This document shows positions 8,700-17,669 of a stretch of DNA of 64,000 nucleotides, piece by piece. The notes under the pieces were generated by a model. The model was not told where the DNA came from and searched no databases. It worked only from the letters and a program-made list of their open reading frames with translations. Each line of letters begins with the position of its first letter. Position 1 is the stretch's first letter. The stretch lies in assembly GCA_965656085.1 (NCBI GenBank), contig CBFHJA010000001.1:115552-179551 (forward strand). The letters run 5' to 3'. A program made the position numbers and the translations under genes. The DNA is from Aliishimia sp965656085 (lineage in GTDB: Bacteria > Pseudomonadota > Alphaproteobacteria > Rhodobacterales > Rhodobacteraceae).

Positions 8700-9605
8700 T
8701 TATTCCGCCGCGAGTTGCAGCTGCGGGCCGCGGACGGAGCGCAGCTCGTCCAGAACCGCGTTGCATTCGGGGTCTTGCGCGGCCAGATGCAGCGTCGCGC
8801 GCAGCATCCCGGCCTTGTTGCCGCAATCGAAGCGGGTTCCGGAGAAACGCAGCCCGGCCAGACCGACCTCAGAGGCGCTGCGGGCGATGGCGTCGGTCAG
8901 TTGAATCTCGCCGCCCGCGCCCGGTGTCTGGGTCTCCAGAGCCGCGAAGATCTCTTCGCCCAGCACATAGCGTCCCACCACGGCTTCGCGGGACGGGGCC
9001 GCCTCGGGCGCGGGCTTTTCGACCATGCCGCACGCACGGACGAGCGCGCCGTCACGGCCGGTCACGTCGAGAATGCCGTATTTGCGGGTCTCCTCTGCGG
9101 CGACCTCCATCGTGGCGATCAGGTGCCCGGCGCTGGTGGAGGCGTAGGCGTCAATCATCTCCCCGAGACAGCCGGTGCCGAGGATCAGATCGTCGGGCAG
9201 AATGACCGCGACCGGCCCGGGCAAGACGTGCTCCTTGGCGCAGAGGACGGCATGGCCGAGGCCCAGCGCGTTGTGCTGCATGGTGAAGAAGACGTCGTCG
9301 GCCACCGGGCAGAGCGCGGCGTCTTGCAGTTGATCGGCAATCTGCTGTTTGCCGCGCGCCGCGAGATCGGAGCGCAGCTTGGAATCGTCCATGACATAGC
9401 GCTCGATGGCTGCTTTTGACGGGTGGCTGACGAAGACCATCCGCTCAATCCCGGCCGCGCGGGCCTCGTCGATGGCATATTGAATGAGCGGTGTGTCGAG
9501 CACCGGAAGTAACTCCTTCGGCGTCGCCTTGGTCGCGGGCAAGAACCGGGTGCCGAGGCCTGCAACGGGAAAGATGGCGGTACGGACGGGGGCTGCTGTA
9601 GTCAT
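8700..9605 (-). CDS. galU: UTP-glucose-1-phosphate uridylyltransferase
   Basis: 301-aa nucleotidyltransferase making UDP-glucose from UTP and glucose-1-phosphate. The signature loop GLGTRFLPATKATPKELLPV lies near residues 14-33, with LGTGCLGEMIDAY and YGILDV further on; length fits bacterial GalU. The start is taken at ATG 9605 (MTTAAPVRTAIFPVAG), rejecting a 24-residue upstream extension. It is divergent from gpsA and the solute operon, so both sides of that intergenic region supply precursors (UDP-glucose and glycerol-3-phosphate). Confidence 0.92.
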   Translation of the reverse strand: MTTAAPVRTAIFPVAGLGTRFLPATKATPKELLPVLDTPLIQYAIDEARAAGIERMVFVSHPSKAAIERYVMDDSKLRSDLAARGKQQIADQLQDAALCPVADDVFFTMQHNALGLGHAVLCAKEHVLPGPVAVILPDDLILGTGCLGEMIDAYASTSAGHLIATMEVAAEETRKYGILDVTGRDGALVRACGMVEKPAPEAAPSREAVVGRYVLGEEIFAALETQTPGAGGEIQLTDAIARSASEVGLAGLRFSGTRFDCGNKAGMLRATLHLAAQDPECNAVLDELRSVRGPQLQLAAE

Positions 9606-9915
9606 CACATCGCTCTTTGTTTGATTGCCAACAGGGTGAGGTATAATGCACACGCAGAAACTGTCAAAAAACGACATCGAATTGTCGCCTTTGCATCTCT
9701 TTATGCCTATTATTCAGGCATTTTCCGAAATATTTCGCCCGATTTTTGAGCAAAGCACGAATTTCAGCCCGAATCCGTCCTCGCATGGGAACCTTTCTTA
9801 ACCCTTCACAGTTAACCTTTGCGAGAATTGAAGCACGTTAGCGACAACAATTGCACAAATGCGACACCAGATTGTGCACGCGCAGCATGTCGGCAACGGC
9901 AACCGAGGTAGAGCT
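9606..9915. other. Divergent intergenic region galU/gpsA
   Basis: 310 bases without a credible gene. It contains a short perfect inverted repeat ATGCCT-7-AGGCAT at about 9702-9720, an EcfG-like promoter match pointing at gpsA (listed separately), and two GTTAAC-type motifs near 9799-9815. Spacing of the TTAA pair is 10 bases, so it is not a canonical CtrA box (TTAA-N7-TTAA). Confidence 0.5.
9788..9813 (+). promoter_or_regulatory. Candidate EcfG promoter for gpsA operon
   Basis: GGAAC at 9788-9792, a 17-base spacer, then AGTT at 9810-9813. The alphaproteobacterial EcfG consensus is GGAAC-N16/17-CGTT, so this matches except for one -10 base. It points toward gpsA, about 100 bases upstream of its ATG. 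The EcfG gene itself lies in this window, and compatible-solute synthesis is a plausible stress-regulon output; the site itself is an inference. Confidence 0.4.
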
Positions 9916-11058
9916 ATGAAGCACCAGATCGTCTCAGGCGACCCCATTCCAACGCAGGCCCGGCCCTACCGGCGTGCTACGGTGATCGGCTGTGGTGCAT
10001 GGGGCACCGCGCTCGCGGCGACCATGGTCCGGGCCGGCGTGACGACGACGATCTGGGGCCGGGATTCAGACGTGACCGAGCACATCGTCTGTGCGCAGGA
10101 AAATCCGCGCTATCTGCCCGGCGTGCCCCTTCCCGCCGCGCTGACCGCGACCACCGACCCGCGGCGGGCTGTGCGCGACGCGGAGGTCGTTCTCATCGTC
10201 ACCCCCTCGCGCACCGTGCGCAGCATCGCGGAGACGGTCGCGGCGCATATCCGGCCCGGCACCCCCGTGGCCGTCTGCGCCAAAGGGATCGAAGCGGAGA
10301 CCGGCCTGCTGATGACGCAGGTGGCCGAACAGGAACTGGATGGCCATCCGATTGGCTGCGTCTCCGGGCCGACCTTCGCACGCGAAGCCGCGCTTGGGCA
10401 TCCGACAGCGGCCACGGTCGCCTTCCCGTTTTCCTATGCCGACCGGCTGGAGCCCGCCAAAAGTCCCGCCGCCCGCCTTGCGGTGTCGCTCAGCACGGAA
10501 AGTTTCCGCGCCTACCTGTCCGACGACCTGATCGGCGTCGAGATCGGCGGCGCGGTGAAGAACGTGATCGCCATGGCCTGCGGAATGATGACCGGGGCGG
10601 GCTTTGCCGAGAACACCCGGGCCGCACTTATCACGCGCGGGCTCGACGAGATGAAGGCGCTGGCCGAAGCTCTGGGAGGCCGCCGCGAAACCGTGACCGG
10701 CCTCGCGGGCATCGGCGATCTGGCGCTCACCTGCTCAAGCACCACATCCCGCAACATGGCGCTCGGCGTGCAACTGGGCGAAGGGCGCGACCGTGCGTCA
10801 TGCTTTGACGGCGAACCCGTCGTCGTGGAGGGGGAGGTAAATGCCCGCTCCGTGACCGATCTGGCGCGCCGGCTCAACGTGGCCCTGCCGATCTGCGAGG
10901 CGGTCCGGGCCATTCTGCATGACGGGGCCGCGCTCGGGCCCACCTTCGCCGCGCTTTGGGCCATGCCCATCGAGGCCGAACCTCGCGCCATGGACCTCGC
11001 ACTCTCTCATCCCGCAACCGACCAAGACATTGCAACACTTGCTGAAAGGATCTCATGA
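9916..11058 (+). CDS. gpsA: Glycerol-3-phosphate dehydrogenase [NAD(P)+]
   Basis: 380-aa enzyme interconverting dihydroxyacetone phosphate and sn-glycerol-3-phosphate. The Rossmann motif is GCGAWGTALA; VCAKGIE, SGPTFAREAA and the catalytic-lysine region GGAVKNVIAMACG are all present, as is GDLALTCSS. The start at 9916 is preceded by GAGGTAGAG; 19 upstream residues are excluded. Its stop overlaps the HAD phosphatase start by four bases. This coupling to a GT20 synthase and phosphatase suggests it supplies glycerol-3-phosphate as the acceptor for a glucosylglycerol-type solute. A housekeeping phospholipid role remains possible if no second gpsA exists. Confidence 0.92.
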   Translation: MKHQIVSGDPIPTQARPYRRATVIGCGAWGTALAATMVRAGVTTTIWGRDSDVTEHIVCAQENPRYLPGVPLPAALTATTDPRRAVRDAEVVLIVTPSRTVRSIAETVAAHIRPGTPVAVCAKGIEAETGLLMTQVAEQELDGHPIGCVSGPTFAREAALGHPTAATVAFPFSYADRLEPAKSPAARLAVSLSTESFRAYLSDDLIGVEIGGAVKNVIAMACGMMTGAGFAENTRAALITRGLDEMKALAEALGGRRETVTGLAGIGDLALTCSSTTSRNMALGVQLGEGRDRASCFDGEPVVVEGEVNARSVTDLARRLNVALPICEAVRAILHDGAALGPTFAALWAMPIEAEPRAMDLALSHPATDQDIATLAERIS

Positions 11059-11837
11059 CCCGTCACGATCACATCGACACGACCGCAATCGCCACCAAGG
11101 ATCTCGTTCTCGCCACCGATCTCGATGGCACCTTCCTCGGGGGCACCGACGCCGACCGCGCCCGGTTCTACGCGTGGATCGAGGCCAATCGCGCCCGCAT
11201 CGGGTTGATCTTCGTGACCGGGCGCGATCCCGGGTTCATCCGCCAGCTGGTCCGCTCCGGCACCGTGCCCCGGCCCGACTATCTGGTGGGCGATGTGGGC
11301 ACGACCATCGCCACGCTCGACGAGCGCAACCATGTCTCGCCGCTCATGGCGCTGGAGACCGAGATCGCCGAGAAATGGGGCCCCAATGGCGACAAGGTGC
11401 AATCCGCGCTGCTCGGGGTCAAAGGGCTCAAGCTGCAAGCCGGGCCTTTCCGCTACCGCGCCAGCTATGACATGGACCCGGACCGTTTCGAGCAGCGTGC
11501 CATCGGTATCGTCGAGGATATGGGGCTCGACGCCCTGATCTCGGACAACCGCTTCTTCGACGTGCTGCCCAAGGGCGTCAGCAAGGGGCCCAGCCTCGAA
11601 CGGCTCGTCGGGCATCTCGGCATCGACACCGGCCGGGTTCTGGTCGCCGGTGACACGCTCAACGACCGCTCCATGCTCACGCTCGGCCTGCCCGCCGTGG
11701 CGGTCGGCAATTCGGAGCCGGACCTGACCGATGTGGTGCGCAGCCTTGAGCACGTCCATCTCGCGAAGGCACATGGGGTGTCTGGCATCGCCGAGGCAAT
11801 CCTCGCCAAGGGCATGTTCACCGCGCGCGCCGCGTAA
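11055..11837 (+). CDS. HAD-family sugar phosphatase (sucrose-/glucosylglycerol-phosphatase-like)
   Basis: 260-aa HAD hydrolase of the Cof/sucrose-phosphate-phosphatase type. Motif I is TDLDGTF (D22, D24), motif II lies around FVTGRDPGF, motif III uses lysine in LPKGVSKGPSL, and motif IV is GDTLNDRSML. These enzymes remove the phosphate after GT-catalysed synthesis of a glycosyl phosphate. Sitting between gpsA (ATGA overlap) and a GT20 synthase (21-base gap), it is best read as the phosphatase of a glucosylglycerol-phosphate pathway, analogous to GgpP. Substrate remains inferred. Confidence 0.78.
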   Translation: MTRHDHIDTTAIATKDLVLATDLDGTFLGGTDADRARFYAWIEANRARIGLIFVTGRDPGFIRQLVRSGTVPRPDYLVGDVGTTIATLDERNHVSPLMALETEIAEKWGPNGDKVQSALLGVKGLKLQAGPFRYRASYDMDPDRFEQRAIGIVEDMGLDALISDNRFFDVLPKGVSKGPSLERLVGHLGIDTGRVLVAGDTLNDRSMLTLGLPAVAVGNSEPDLTDVVRSLEHVHLAKAHGVSGIAEAILAKGMFTARAA

Positions 11838-11858
11838 GCAGCATTGAGGAGAGATCGC

Positions 11859-13343
11859 ATGTCGTCGGATCTGGTCATCGTCTATCACCGCCAGCCTTAT
11901 GAAGAGGTCGAGGTGGACGGGCGCGTCACGTTTCAGGAGAACAAGAGCCCGAACGGGATCGTGCCGACGCTGAAGAGCTTCTTCGGCGGCGTCGATCATG
12001 GCGCGTGGATCGCGTGGAAACAGGCCGAAGATCCCGAGAACCCCGAGTTCGAGCAGCGCGTCGAGATCAAGGACAGCTACGGGCAATATGCGGTCTCACG
12101 GCTGCCGCTCTCAGCGGAGCAGGTGCGCGAGTTCTATCACATCACCTCCAAGGAAGCCTTCTGGCCAATCCTGCATTCCTTCAAGGAACGCTACAATTAC
12201 GATCCGGTCGACTGGGACAATTTCCAAAACGTCAACCGCCGCTTTGCAGAGGCCGCCGCCGATGAGGCCGCCCATGGCGCGCTTGTCTGGGTGCATGACT
12301 ACAACCTGTGGCTCGTGCCCGGCTATCTGCGCGAGATGCGCCCCGATGTGCGCATCGCCTTTTTCCATCACACGCCGTTTCCGTCGGCGGATGTGTTCAA
12401 CGTGCTGCCATGGCGCAAGCAGATCGTGCAAAGCCTGCTGGCCTGTGACGATGTGGGCTTCCACATCCCCCGCTACGCGGCCAATTTCGTCTCCGTCGCG
12501 CGCAGCCTGTTCGACATCGACATCCCGCGTTTCGACGACGTGCCCGCCAAGTGGATTTCCGAGGGCACCGCGCTCACCGAGCGGCGCCTGCCACCGGAAA
12601 TCGAGTATCAGGGGCGGCGCGTGTCCGTCAGCGTGACCCCGGTCGGCGTGGATGTCGGCTATATCGAACGCAACGCCGCCGCACCGGAGACCGCCGCAAG
12701 CGCGGCGCGCATCCGCGAAGAGATGGGCGAGCGCCAGTTGGTGCTCTCGGTCGGGCGCACCGATTACACCAAGGGCGGCATCGAGCAACTCAAGAGCTAT
12801 GAGCGGGTGCTCGAAGCCCATCCCGACCTGCGCGGCAAGGTCACGCTGATGCACGTGTCGGTCTCGGCCAACAAGGGCATGACCGCCTATGACGAAATCC
12901 AGACCGAGATCGAACAGACCGCCGGGCGGATCAACGGACAGTTCGGCACGCTCGACTGGCAACCCGTGGCGCTCATTTCGCGCGCGATCCCGTTCACCGA
13001 GCTTGTGGCCTACTATCAGGCCGCCGACGTGGCGTGGATCACACCGCTTGCGGATGGCATGAACCTCGTCTGCAAGGAATTCGCGGCCTCCCGGGTGGAT
13101 GGCGACGGGGTGCTGGTGCTGTCCGAATTCGCGGGCGCGGCCGTGGAGCTTGGCGATGCGATCCTCACCAACCCGTTCTCCAACAAATCGATGGACACCG
13201 CGATCCTGACCGCGCTTCACATGCCCGAAGCAGAACGCCGCAGGCGGATGCGCGCGCTGCGCAATGCGGTGCCCGACACCGATGTGCGCGACTGGACCCC
13301 GGGCAAGTTCAAGCACGACATGCCGGGAGGCGCGGCGGCGTGA
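11859..13343 (+). CDS. GT20 synthase, glucosylglycerol-phosphate synthase-like
   Basis: 494-aa glycosyltransferase of family 20 (trehalose-6-phosphate synthase/GgpS). Visible elements are the HDYNLWLVPGYL motif (OtsA HDYHL), FFHHTPFPS, the phosphate-binding VGRTDYTKGGIEQL, and the donor-site DGMNLVCKEF. The start at 11859 has GAGGAGA upstream. The Gly-rich OtsA N-terminus is altered to IVYHRQPYEEVEV, as seen in GgpS-like proteins. With gpsA and a phosphatase directly upstream and no otsB, a product glucosylglycerol-phosphate is favoured over trehalose-6-phosphate. Whether the donor is ADP- or UDP-glucose cannot be read from the sequence. Confidence 0.78.
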   Translation: MSSDLVIVYHRQPYEEVEVDGRVTFQENKSPNGIVPTLKSFFGGVDHGAWIAWKQAEDPENPEFEQRVEIKDSYGQYAVSRLPLSAEQVREFYHITSKEAFWPILHSFKERYNYDPVDWDNFQNVNRRFAEAAADEAAHGALVWVHDYNLWLVPGYLREMRPDVRIAFFHHTPFPSADVFNVLPWRKQIVQSLLACDDVGFHIPRYAANFVSVARSLFDIDIPRFDDVPAKWISEGTALTERRLPPEIEYQGRRVSVSVTPVGVDVGYIERNAAAPETAASAARIREEMGERQLVLSVGRTDYTKGGIEQLKSYERVLEAHPDLRGKVTLMHVSVSANKGMTAYDEIQTEIEQTAGRINGQFGTLDWQPVALISRAIPFTELVAYYQAADVAWITPLADGMNLVCKEFAASRVDGDGVLVLSEFAGAAVELGDAILTNPFSNKSMDTAILTALHMPEAERRRRMRALRNAVPDTDVRDWTPGKFKHDMPGGAAA

Positions 13344-13386
13344 GAGGCGGCGGCGCGCGCCGGACGACCCGAGCCATGACGATGGT

Positions 13387-15045
13387 ATGAGCGAACTCGA
13401 TCCCAAGACCTTCAAGACCACGCGCGCCGGTGCCGACCCCGACTGGTGGCGCGGCGCCGTGATCTACCAGATTTACCCCCGCTCCTTTCAGGACAGCAAC
13501 GGCGATGGGATCGGCGATTTGCCGGGCATCACGCAGCGCCTTGCCTACGTGGCCGATCTGGGCGTGGATGCGATCTGGATCAGCCCCTTCTTTGCCTCTC
13601 CGATGAAAGACTTCGGCTATGATGTGAGCGATTATTGCGACGTGGACCCGATGTTCGGCACGCTTGCCGATTTCGATCACCTCGTCGCGGAAGCCCATGC
13701 GCTCGGGCTCAAGGTCATGATCGATCTGGTGCTCAGTCACACCTCCGATCAGCATGCGTGGTTTCAGGACTCGCGCTCGTCCCGCAGAAGCGATCTGGCC
13801 GACTGGTATGTATGGGCCGACCCCAAACCCGACGGCACGCAGCCCAACAACTGGCTGTCGATCTTCGGCGGCCCGGCATGGACATGGGACCCGACGCGCG
13901 AGCAATACTACCTGCACAACTTCCTCAAGTCGCAGCCCGACCTGAACCTGCACAACCCGGATGTGCAGGACGCGCTGATGGACGTGGCGCGGTTCTGGCT
14001 CGACAGGGGCGTCGACGGGTTCCGGCTCGACACGGTGAATTTCTACTTCGCCGACAAGGACCTGCGCGACAACCCGCCCCTGCCCCCCGAAAAGCGCAAT
14101 GCCGTGATCGCGCCCCGGGTGAACCCCTACAACCACCAGGACCACGTCCACTCCAAGAACCAGCCCGACAATATCGCCTTCCTGCAGCGCTTCCGCGCGC
14201 TGCTCGACGAATATGGCGGACGCGCGGCGGTCGGCGAGATCGGCGACGCGCAGCGCGGGCTGGAGCTTTTGGGCGAATACACCAAGGGCAGCGACCGGAT
14301 GCATATGTGCTACGCGTTCGAGTTTCTCGCGCGCGATCCGATCACTGCCGAAGCCGTGGTGGAGGTCCTTACCCGGCTCGACGCCCAAGCGCCGGATGGC
14401 TGGGCGGCATGGGCCTTCTCCAACCATGACGTGCTGCGCCATACATCCCGCTGGGAGTTGACCCCGGCAGCGCAACGCGCGCTGATCAGCATGATGGTCG
14501 CCCTGCGCGGCACGCTGTGTCTCTATCAGGGCGAAGAGCTTGGGCTGCACGAGGCAGACGTCTCCTTCGAGGATCTGCAAGACCCCTACGGCATCGAGTT
14601 CTGGCCCGAATTCAAGGGCCGCGACGGCTGCCGAACGCCGATGGTGTGGGAAAGCGACGATCTCAATGGCGGCTTCTCGGAGGCCAAGCCATGGCTTCCG
14701 GTAAGCCATGACCATCTGCATCACGCCGTGGACATTCAGGAAAAAGACCCCGCCGCGATGCTGCACCACTACCGCCGCGCGCTGGCGTTTCGCAAATCGC
14801 AGCCGGTGCTGCTGAAAGGCACCCATGCGGACCTGACCGCCGAGGGCGACGTTCTGCATTTCCGCCGCCACCATCAGGGCGACGAGATCTTCTGCGCCTT
14901 CAATCTCAGCAGCACGCCCTCGACCATCGACATGCCGCACGGGCAGTGGCAGGCCATCGCGCCGGAGCTTGGCTCGACCGGCGCGGGGCCGGACAACCGG
15001 CTCCATCTCGGCCCATGGCAACCCTGCTTCGCACGGCGTGCCTGA
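13387..15045 (+). CDS. GH13 alpha-glucosidase-family enzyme
   Basis: 552-aa alpha-amylase-superfamily enzyme of the alpha-glucosidase/oligo-1,6-glucosidase type. It begins WWRGAVIYQIYPRSFQDSNG. The catalytic triad is D215 (DGFRLDTV), E284 (VGEIGD) and D348 (SNHDVLRH), with VLSHTSDQHAWF in domain B. There is no signal peptide, so it acts in the cytoplasm on small imported or endogenous alpha-glucosides. As last gene of the gpsA-phosphatase-GT20 operon it may recycle the solute after stress. The start at ATG 13387 follows a 43-base gap. Confidence 0.85.
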   Translation: MSELDPKTFKTTRAGADPDWWRGAVIYQIYPRSFQDSNGDGIGDLPGITQRLAYVADLGVDAIWISPFFASPMKDFGYDVSDYCDVDPMFGTLADFDHLVAEAHALGLKVMIDLVLSHTSDQHAWFQDSRSSRRSDLADWYVWADPKPDGTQPNNWLSIFGGPAWTWDPTREQYYLHNFLKSQPDLNLHNPDVQDALMDVARFWLDRGVDGFRLDTVNFYFADKDLRDNPPLPPEKRNAVIAPRVNPYNHQDHVHSKNQPDNIAFLQRFRALLDEYGGRAAVGEIGDAQRGLELLGEYTKGSDRMHMCYAFEFLARDPITAEAVVEVLTRLDAQAPDGWAAWAFSNHDVLRHTSRWELTPAAQRALISMMVALRGTLCLYQGEELGLHEADVSFEDLQDPYGIEFWPEFKGRDGCRTPMVWESDDLNGGFSEAKPWLPVSHDHLHHAVDIQEKDPAAMLHHYRRALAFRKSQPVLLKGTHADLTAEGDVLHFRRHHQGDEIFCAFNLSSTPSTIDMPHGQWQAIAPELGSTGAGPDNRLHLGPWQPCFARRA

Positions 15046-15089
15046 TCCATTTGCAGCCAGCCTTTCGCATGAGCGCGCTGTTGTTTTTC

Positions 15090-15114
15090 GGAACATAGCG
15101 GCGGCTCGCGCGTT
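15090..15114 (+). promoter_or_regulatory. EcfG (general stress sigma) promoter
   Basis: GGAAC at 15090-15094, a 16-base spacer and CGTT at 15111-15114: an exact match to the EcfG consensus GGAAC-N16/17-CGTT. It lies 35 bases upstream of the ATG of the small membrane protein at 15150 and in the same direction. The EcfG, NepR and PhyR genes are 2-4 kb away, which supports function. Confidence 0.75.
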
Positions 15115-15149
15115 GATCTGTTGACAGGGATCAACCGAAAGGAAGCACT

Positions 15150-15332
15150 ATGTCTGCGCCCGACACCAATATCGAGAAGCAAACCCGCCGCCACAAGCCG
15201 GCCCTCATCGGCATCATCGCCGCGATCGCCTTCGGTGGCGCGGTGTTTCTGACGATGTTCTTTTCTGCCGTCGATGAGGACGGGGCAGAAATCAACGACG
15301 CCATCAACGTGAACAGCGCGACCTCGGACTGA
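15150..15332 (+). CDS. Small single-pass membrane protein, stress-regulated
   Basis: 60-aa protein with a basic N-terminus (KQTRRHKPA), one transmembrane helix (about residues 18-40, ALIGIIAAIAFGGAVFLTMF) and a short acidic C-terminal tail. No family is recognised. Coding status is supported by AAAGGA before ATG and by a perfect EcfG promoter directly upstream. It converges on the stress histidine kinase gene. Small membrane proteins near EcfG loci are common in alphaproteobacteria, but their role is unknown. Confidence 0.7.
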   Translation: MSAPDTNIEKQTRRHKPALIGIIAAIAFGGAVFLTMFFSAVDEDGAEINDAINVNSATSD

Positions 15333-15353
15333 CCATGGCGCGCCCGGCCGGCG

Positions 15354-17114
15354 TCATCCCGCTGCCGACGGTGCCGGCCCGGCCCAAGCTGGCGGCGCGT
15401 CGGGCACGACGTCCGCAATCGGGAACGTGACGATGTAGCTATACATATCGTCGGCCTCGACTGTCTCCGCCTCCCCTTCCAACTGACTGGCAAACGCCTG
15501 CATGAGCTTCTGGCCAATCCCGCCGGAATAGCTCAAGGCGCTGTCATCCTCGCTCTCGTCCATCTCGCCCCGCGTGTTGCGGATCGAAAGGCGCAGATGA
15601 CGCGGCGCCTCGGTTTCGAGGCTCACATGGATCAAGGGCGCGCCATCTTCCGGCACACCGACATATTTCACCGCATTGGTCAGAGCCTCCGCGATCAGCA
15701 TGGAGAGGGTGACCGATTGATCCTGTCCAAGCTCCACCGAGATCACATCCTTGGTAACCTCGACGGGCTGCCCCTTGACGGGCGGTCTCTGGGCAAGCTC
15801 TGTCACGAGGCGATCCACCAACACCTGCGTGTCCACCGTGGTGATGCGCGATTTCGCGTTCAGGGTGTGGTGCACCATCGCCAGCCCGCGCACGCGCCGC
15901 TGGAGCTGGGCGAGCAGACGCCGGGCTTCGGGTGTGGTGGCCGTGCGCGCCTGCATGTTCATGATCGAGGCGATCAATTGCAGATTGTTCTTCACCCGGT
16001 GGTGAACTTCGCGCAACAACAACGTCTTCTCTTCGAGATCGCGCTCCTGCTGCGCCTCGCCTTCGCGCACGAGCACGAGCATCCGGTTGAACGCGGTTTG
16101 CAGATATTTGAATTCCTGACTGGCCCCATCCAGCGAAAGCCCATCGACCCGCTCTCCGAGCGCAAAGCGGCGCAGGGCCGAGCCCAGGGCATGCAAATGG
16201 CGGATGACCAGCCGGTGCAGGCCCCAAAGCGCAACACCCATCCCGGCGAGCCACATGATGATCGGCGTTATCAGGGTGAGCCCGGTCATGACCGGATTGG
16301 CAGCCGCCAACGCCGCACCTCTCGGCCAGCTTCCGACAATCGCGATCTCGTCTTCCATCAGCCGCGTAACCGCGAAAATGCGCGAGTCTCCGGAGCGCGA
16401 TTGGCCGGAAAAGGTCTGTCCGGTGCGTGCAAGGACAAGCGCTTTGGTGTCGCGCATCGGCAGGAAATCCGCCACGTCGTCCAAGGGCCGGTTTCCGGCG
16501 AGGATCGAGCCATCCCGGCCAATGAGCGCAATCACGACGCCTTTCTCCACGAGGTCCGGATCGGCTAGCTCCAGCGACGCGTGATGCGGCGTGGACAGGG
16601 ACATGAAGCCTTTGAGTTGCTCCCCCTCATAGATCGGCTGAGTCACGATGATCACCGAGGCCCCTGTGACCGCGCCTTCGCGGTTGACCATGTAGGTCAG
16701 GCGCGGCGTCTCGGCGATGCGCTGGAAATTGGCCGAGCCGGATAAATCCATCTCGTCGCCGGAGGAAGAACAGCGCATCACGCCGCCGGGGTCGATGAAA
16801 CCTGCAAAGATAAAGCGCGGCTCCGCCTCCACGAAACCGCGCATCACCTGAGCGCATTGCGCGGGGCTCTCGGCACGGGAGACATGCGCGGTGCCCAGCG
16901 CCAGCGCCGCGCCCGCCGCTTGCTGCAACACCGCGCGCTCGCGCTGCGCGGCGGCCAGCGTACGCGCCTCCACCGTGCTGCGCGCCAGTTGCTCGGCGTC
17001 GTCGATGAGCGACCATGTCTGCAAAAGGGAAATCAGGCCAAGCGGGAACATGGCCAGCGACATCAGAACGGCGAGGTAGGCAGGCAGGCGAAAGCGAAAT
17101 TTTGCGTCGGACAT
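15354..17114 (-). CDS. HWE/HisKA_2-type sensor histidine kinase (PhyK-like)
   Basis: 586-aa membrane kinase. There is an N-terminal TM (about 13-32), a periplasmic sensor region of about 240 residues (dCACHE-like by layout), and a second TM (about 277-300). A HAMP-like segment leads to the HisKA_2 box LLLREVHHRVKNNLQ (HHRVKNN at 371-377), characteristic of kinases feeding PhyR. The ATPase contains ALTNAVKYVG. It starts 9 bases after ecfG, in a nepR-ecfG-kinase operon, so it is the likely cognate kinase activating PhyR. The signal is not predictable. Confidence 0.85.
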   Translation of the reverse strand: MSDAKFRFRLPAYLAVLMSLAMFPLGLISLLQTWSLIDDAEQLARSTVEARTLAAAQRERAVLQQAAGAALALGTAHVSRAESPAQCAQVMRGFVEAEPRFIFAGFIDPGGVMRCSSSGDEMDLSGSANFQRIAETPRLTYMVNREGAVTGASVIIVTQPIYEGEQLKGFMSLSTPHHASLELADPDLVEKGVVIALIGRDGSILAGNRPLDDVADFLPMRDTKALVLARTGQTFSGQSRSGDSRIFAVTRLMEDEIAIVGSWPRGAALAAANPVMTGLTLITPIIMWLAGMGVALWGLHRLVIRHLHALGSALRRFALGERVDGLSLDGASQEFKYLQTAFNRMLVLVREGEAQQERDLEEKTLLLREVHHRVKNNLQLIASIMNMQARTATTPEARRLLAQLQRRVRGLAMVHHTLNAKSRITTVDTQVLVDRLVTELAQRPPVKGQPVEVTKDVISVELGQDQSVTLSMLIAEALTNAVKYVGVPEDGAPLIHVSLETEAPRHLRLSIRNTRGEMDESEDDSALSYSGGIGQKLMQAFASQLEGEAETVEADDMYSYIVTFPIADVVPDAPPAWAGPAPSAAG

Positions 17115-17123
17115 CTGCTGGGA

Positions 17124-17669
17124 TCAGGCTGCCGGACGGCCCGACACGACGCCGAGGTTGACCGCATCGGTCAGATCGAGATCGTCCTCGGGGCCCACAT
17201 CCATCAACTCGGCCAGATGCGCGCGCCCGCGGTTGACCCTGCTCTTGATCGTCCCGACCGCGACACCGGCTGTCTCCGCCGCCTCTTCATAGGAGAAGCC
17301 CTGCGCGCCGACGAGCACCAGCGCCTCGCGCTGCTCATCGGTCAACTCGTCGAAGGCACCCGCGAAATCGCGCAAGGCGAGTTTGCCGTCATGCTCGGGC
17401 TTTTGCGACAAAGTGTCGGTATAGGTGCCGTCCACATCCTCGACCTCCCGCTTGCGCTTGCGATAAAGCGAGAAATAGGTGTTGCGCACGATCGTGAACA
17501 GCCAAGCCCGCATGTTCGTACCCGGCTTGAAGCTGTCGATATTCGACCACGCCTTGACCAGCGCATCCTGCACGATGTCATCGGCGGTCGCATTGTTGCG
17601 CGTGAGACTTATGGCGAAGGCGCGCATCGCGCCGATATGCTCCACAAGTTCTTCTTTGGGGTCATTCAT
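17124..17669 (-). CDS. ecfG: General stress ECF sigma factor EcfG
   Basis: 181-aa group EcfG (ECF15) sigma factor. Region 2 (ADDIVQDALVKAWSNIDSF, then MRAWLFTIVRN) and region 4 (ALVLVGAQGFSYEEAA, then GTIKSRVNRGRAHL) are complete. It directs RNA polymerase to GGAAC-N16/17-CGTT promoters. Its start at 17669 overlaps the end of nepR by 8 bases, the usual coupled arrangement of sigma and anti-sigma. Its own promoter region upstream of nepR contains a perfect EcfG site, giving positive autoregulation. Confidence 0.93.
   Translation of the reverse strand: MNDPKEELVEHIGAMRAFAISLTRNNATADDIVQDALVKAWSNIDSFKPGTNMRAWLFTIVRNTYFSLYRKRKREVEDVDGTYTDTLSQKPEHDGKLALRDFAGAFDELTDEQREALVLVGAQGFSYEEAAETAGVAVGTIKSRVNRGRAHLAELMDVGPEDDLDLTDAVNLGVVSGRPAA

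Noticed and set aside
9799..9816. Possible CtrA box (paired TTAA motifs) upstream of gpsA
   Set aside because: Spacing between the TTAA halves is 10, not the required 7 bases.
13309..15096. 595-codon minus-strand frame opposite the GH13 gene
   Set aside because: The plus-strand GH13 has full catalytic motifs; the antisense frame has none.
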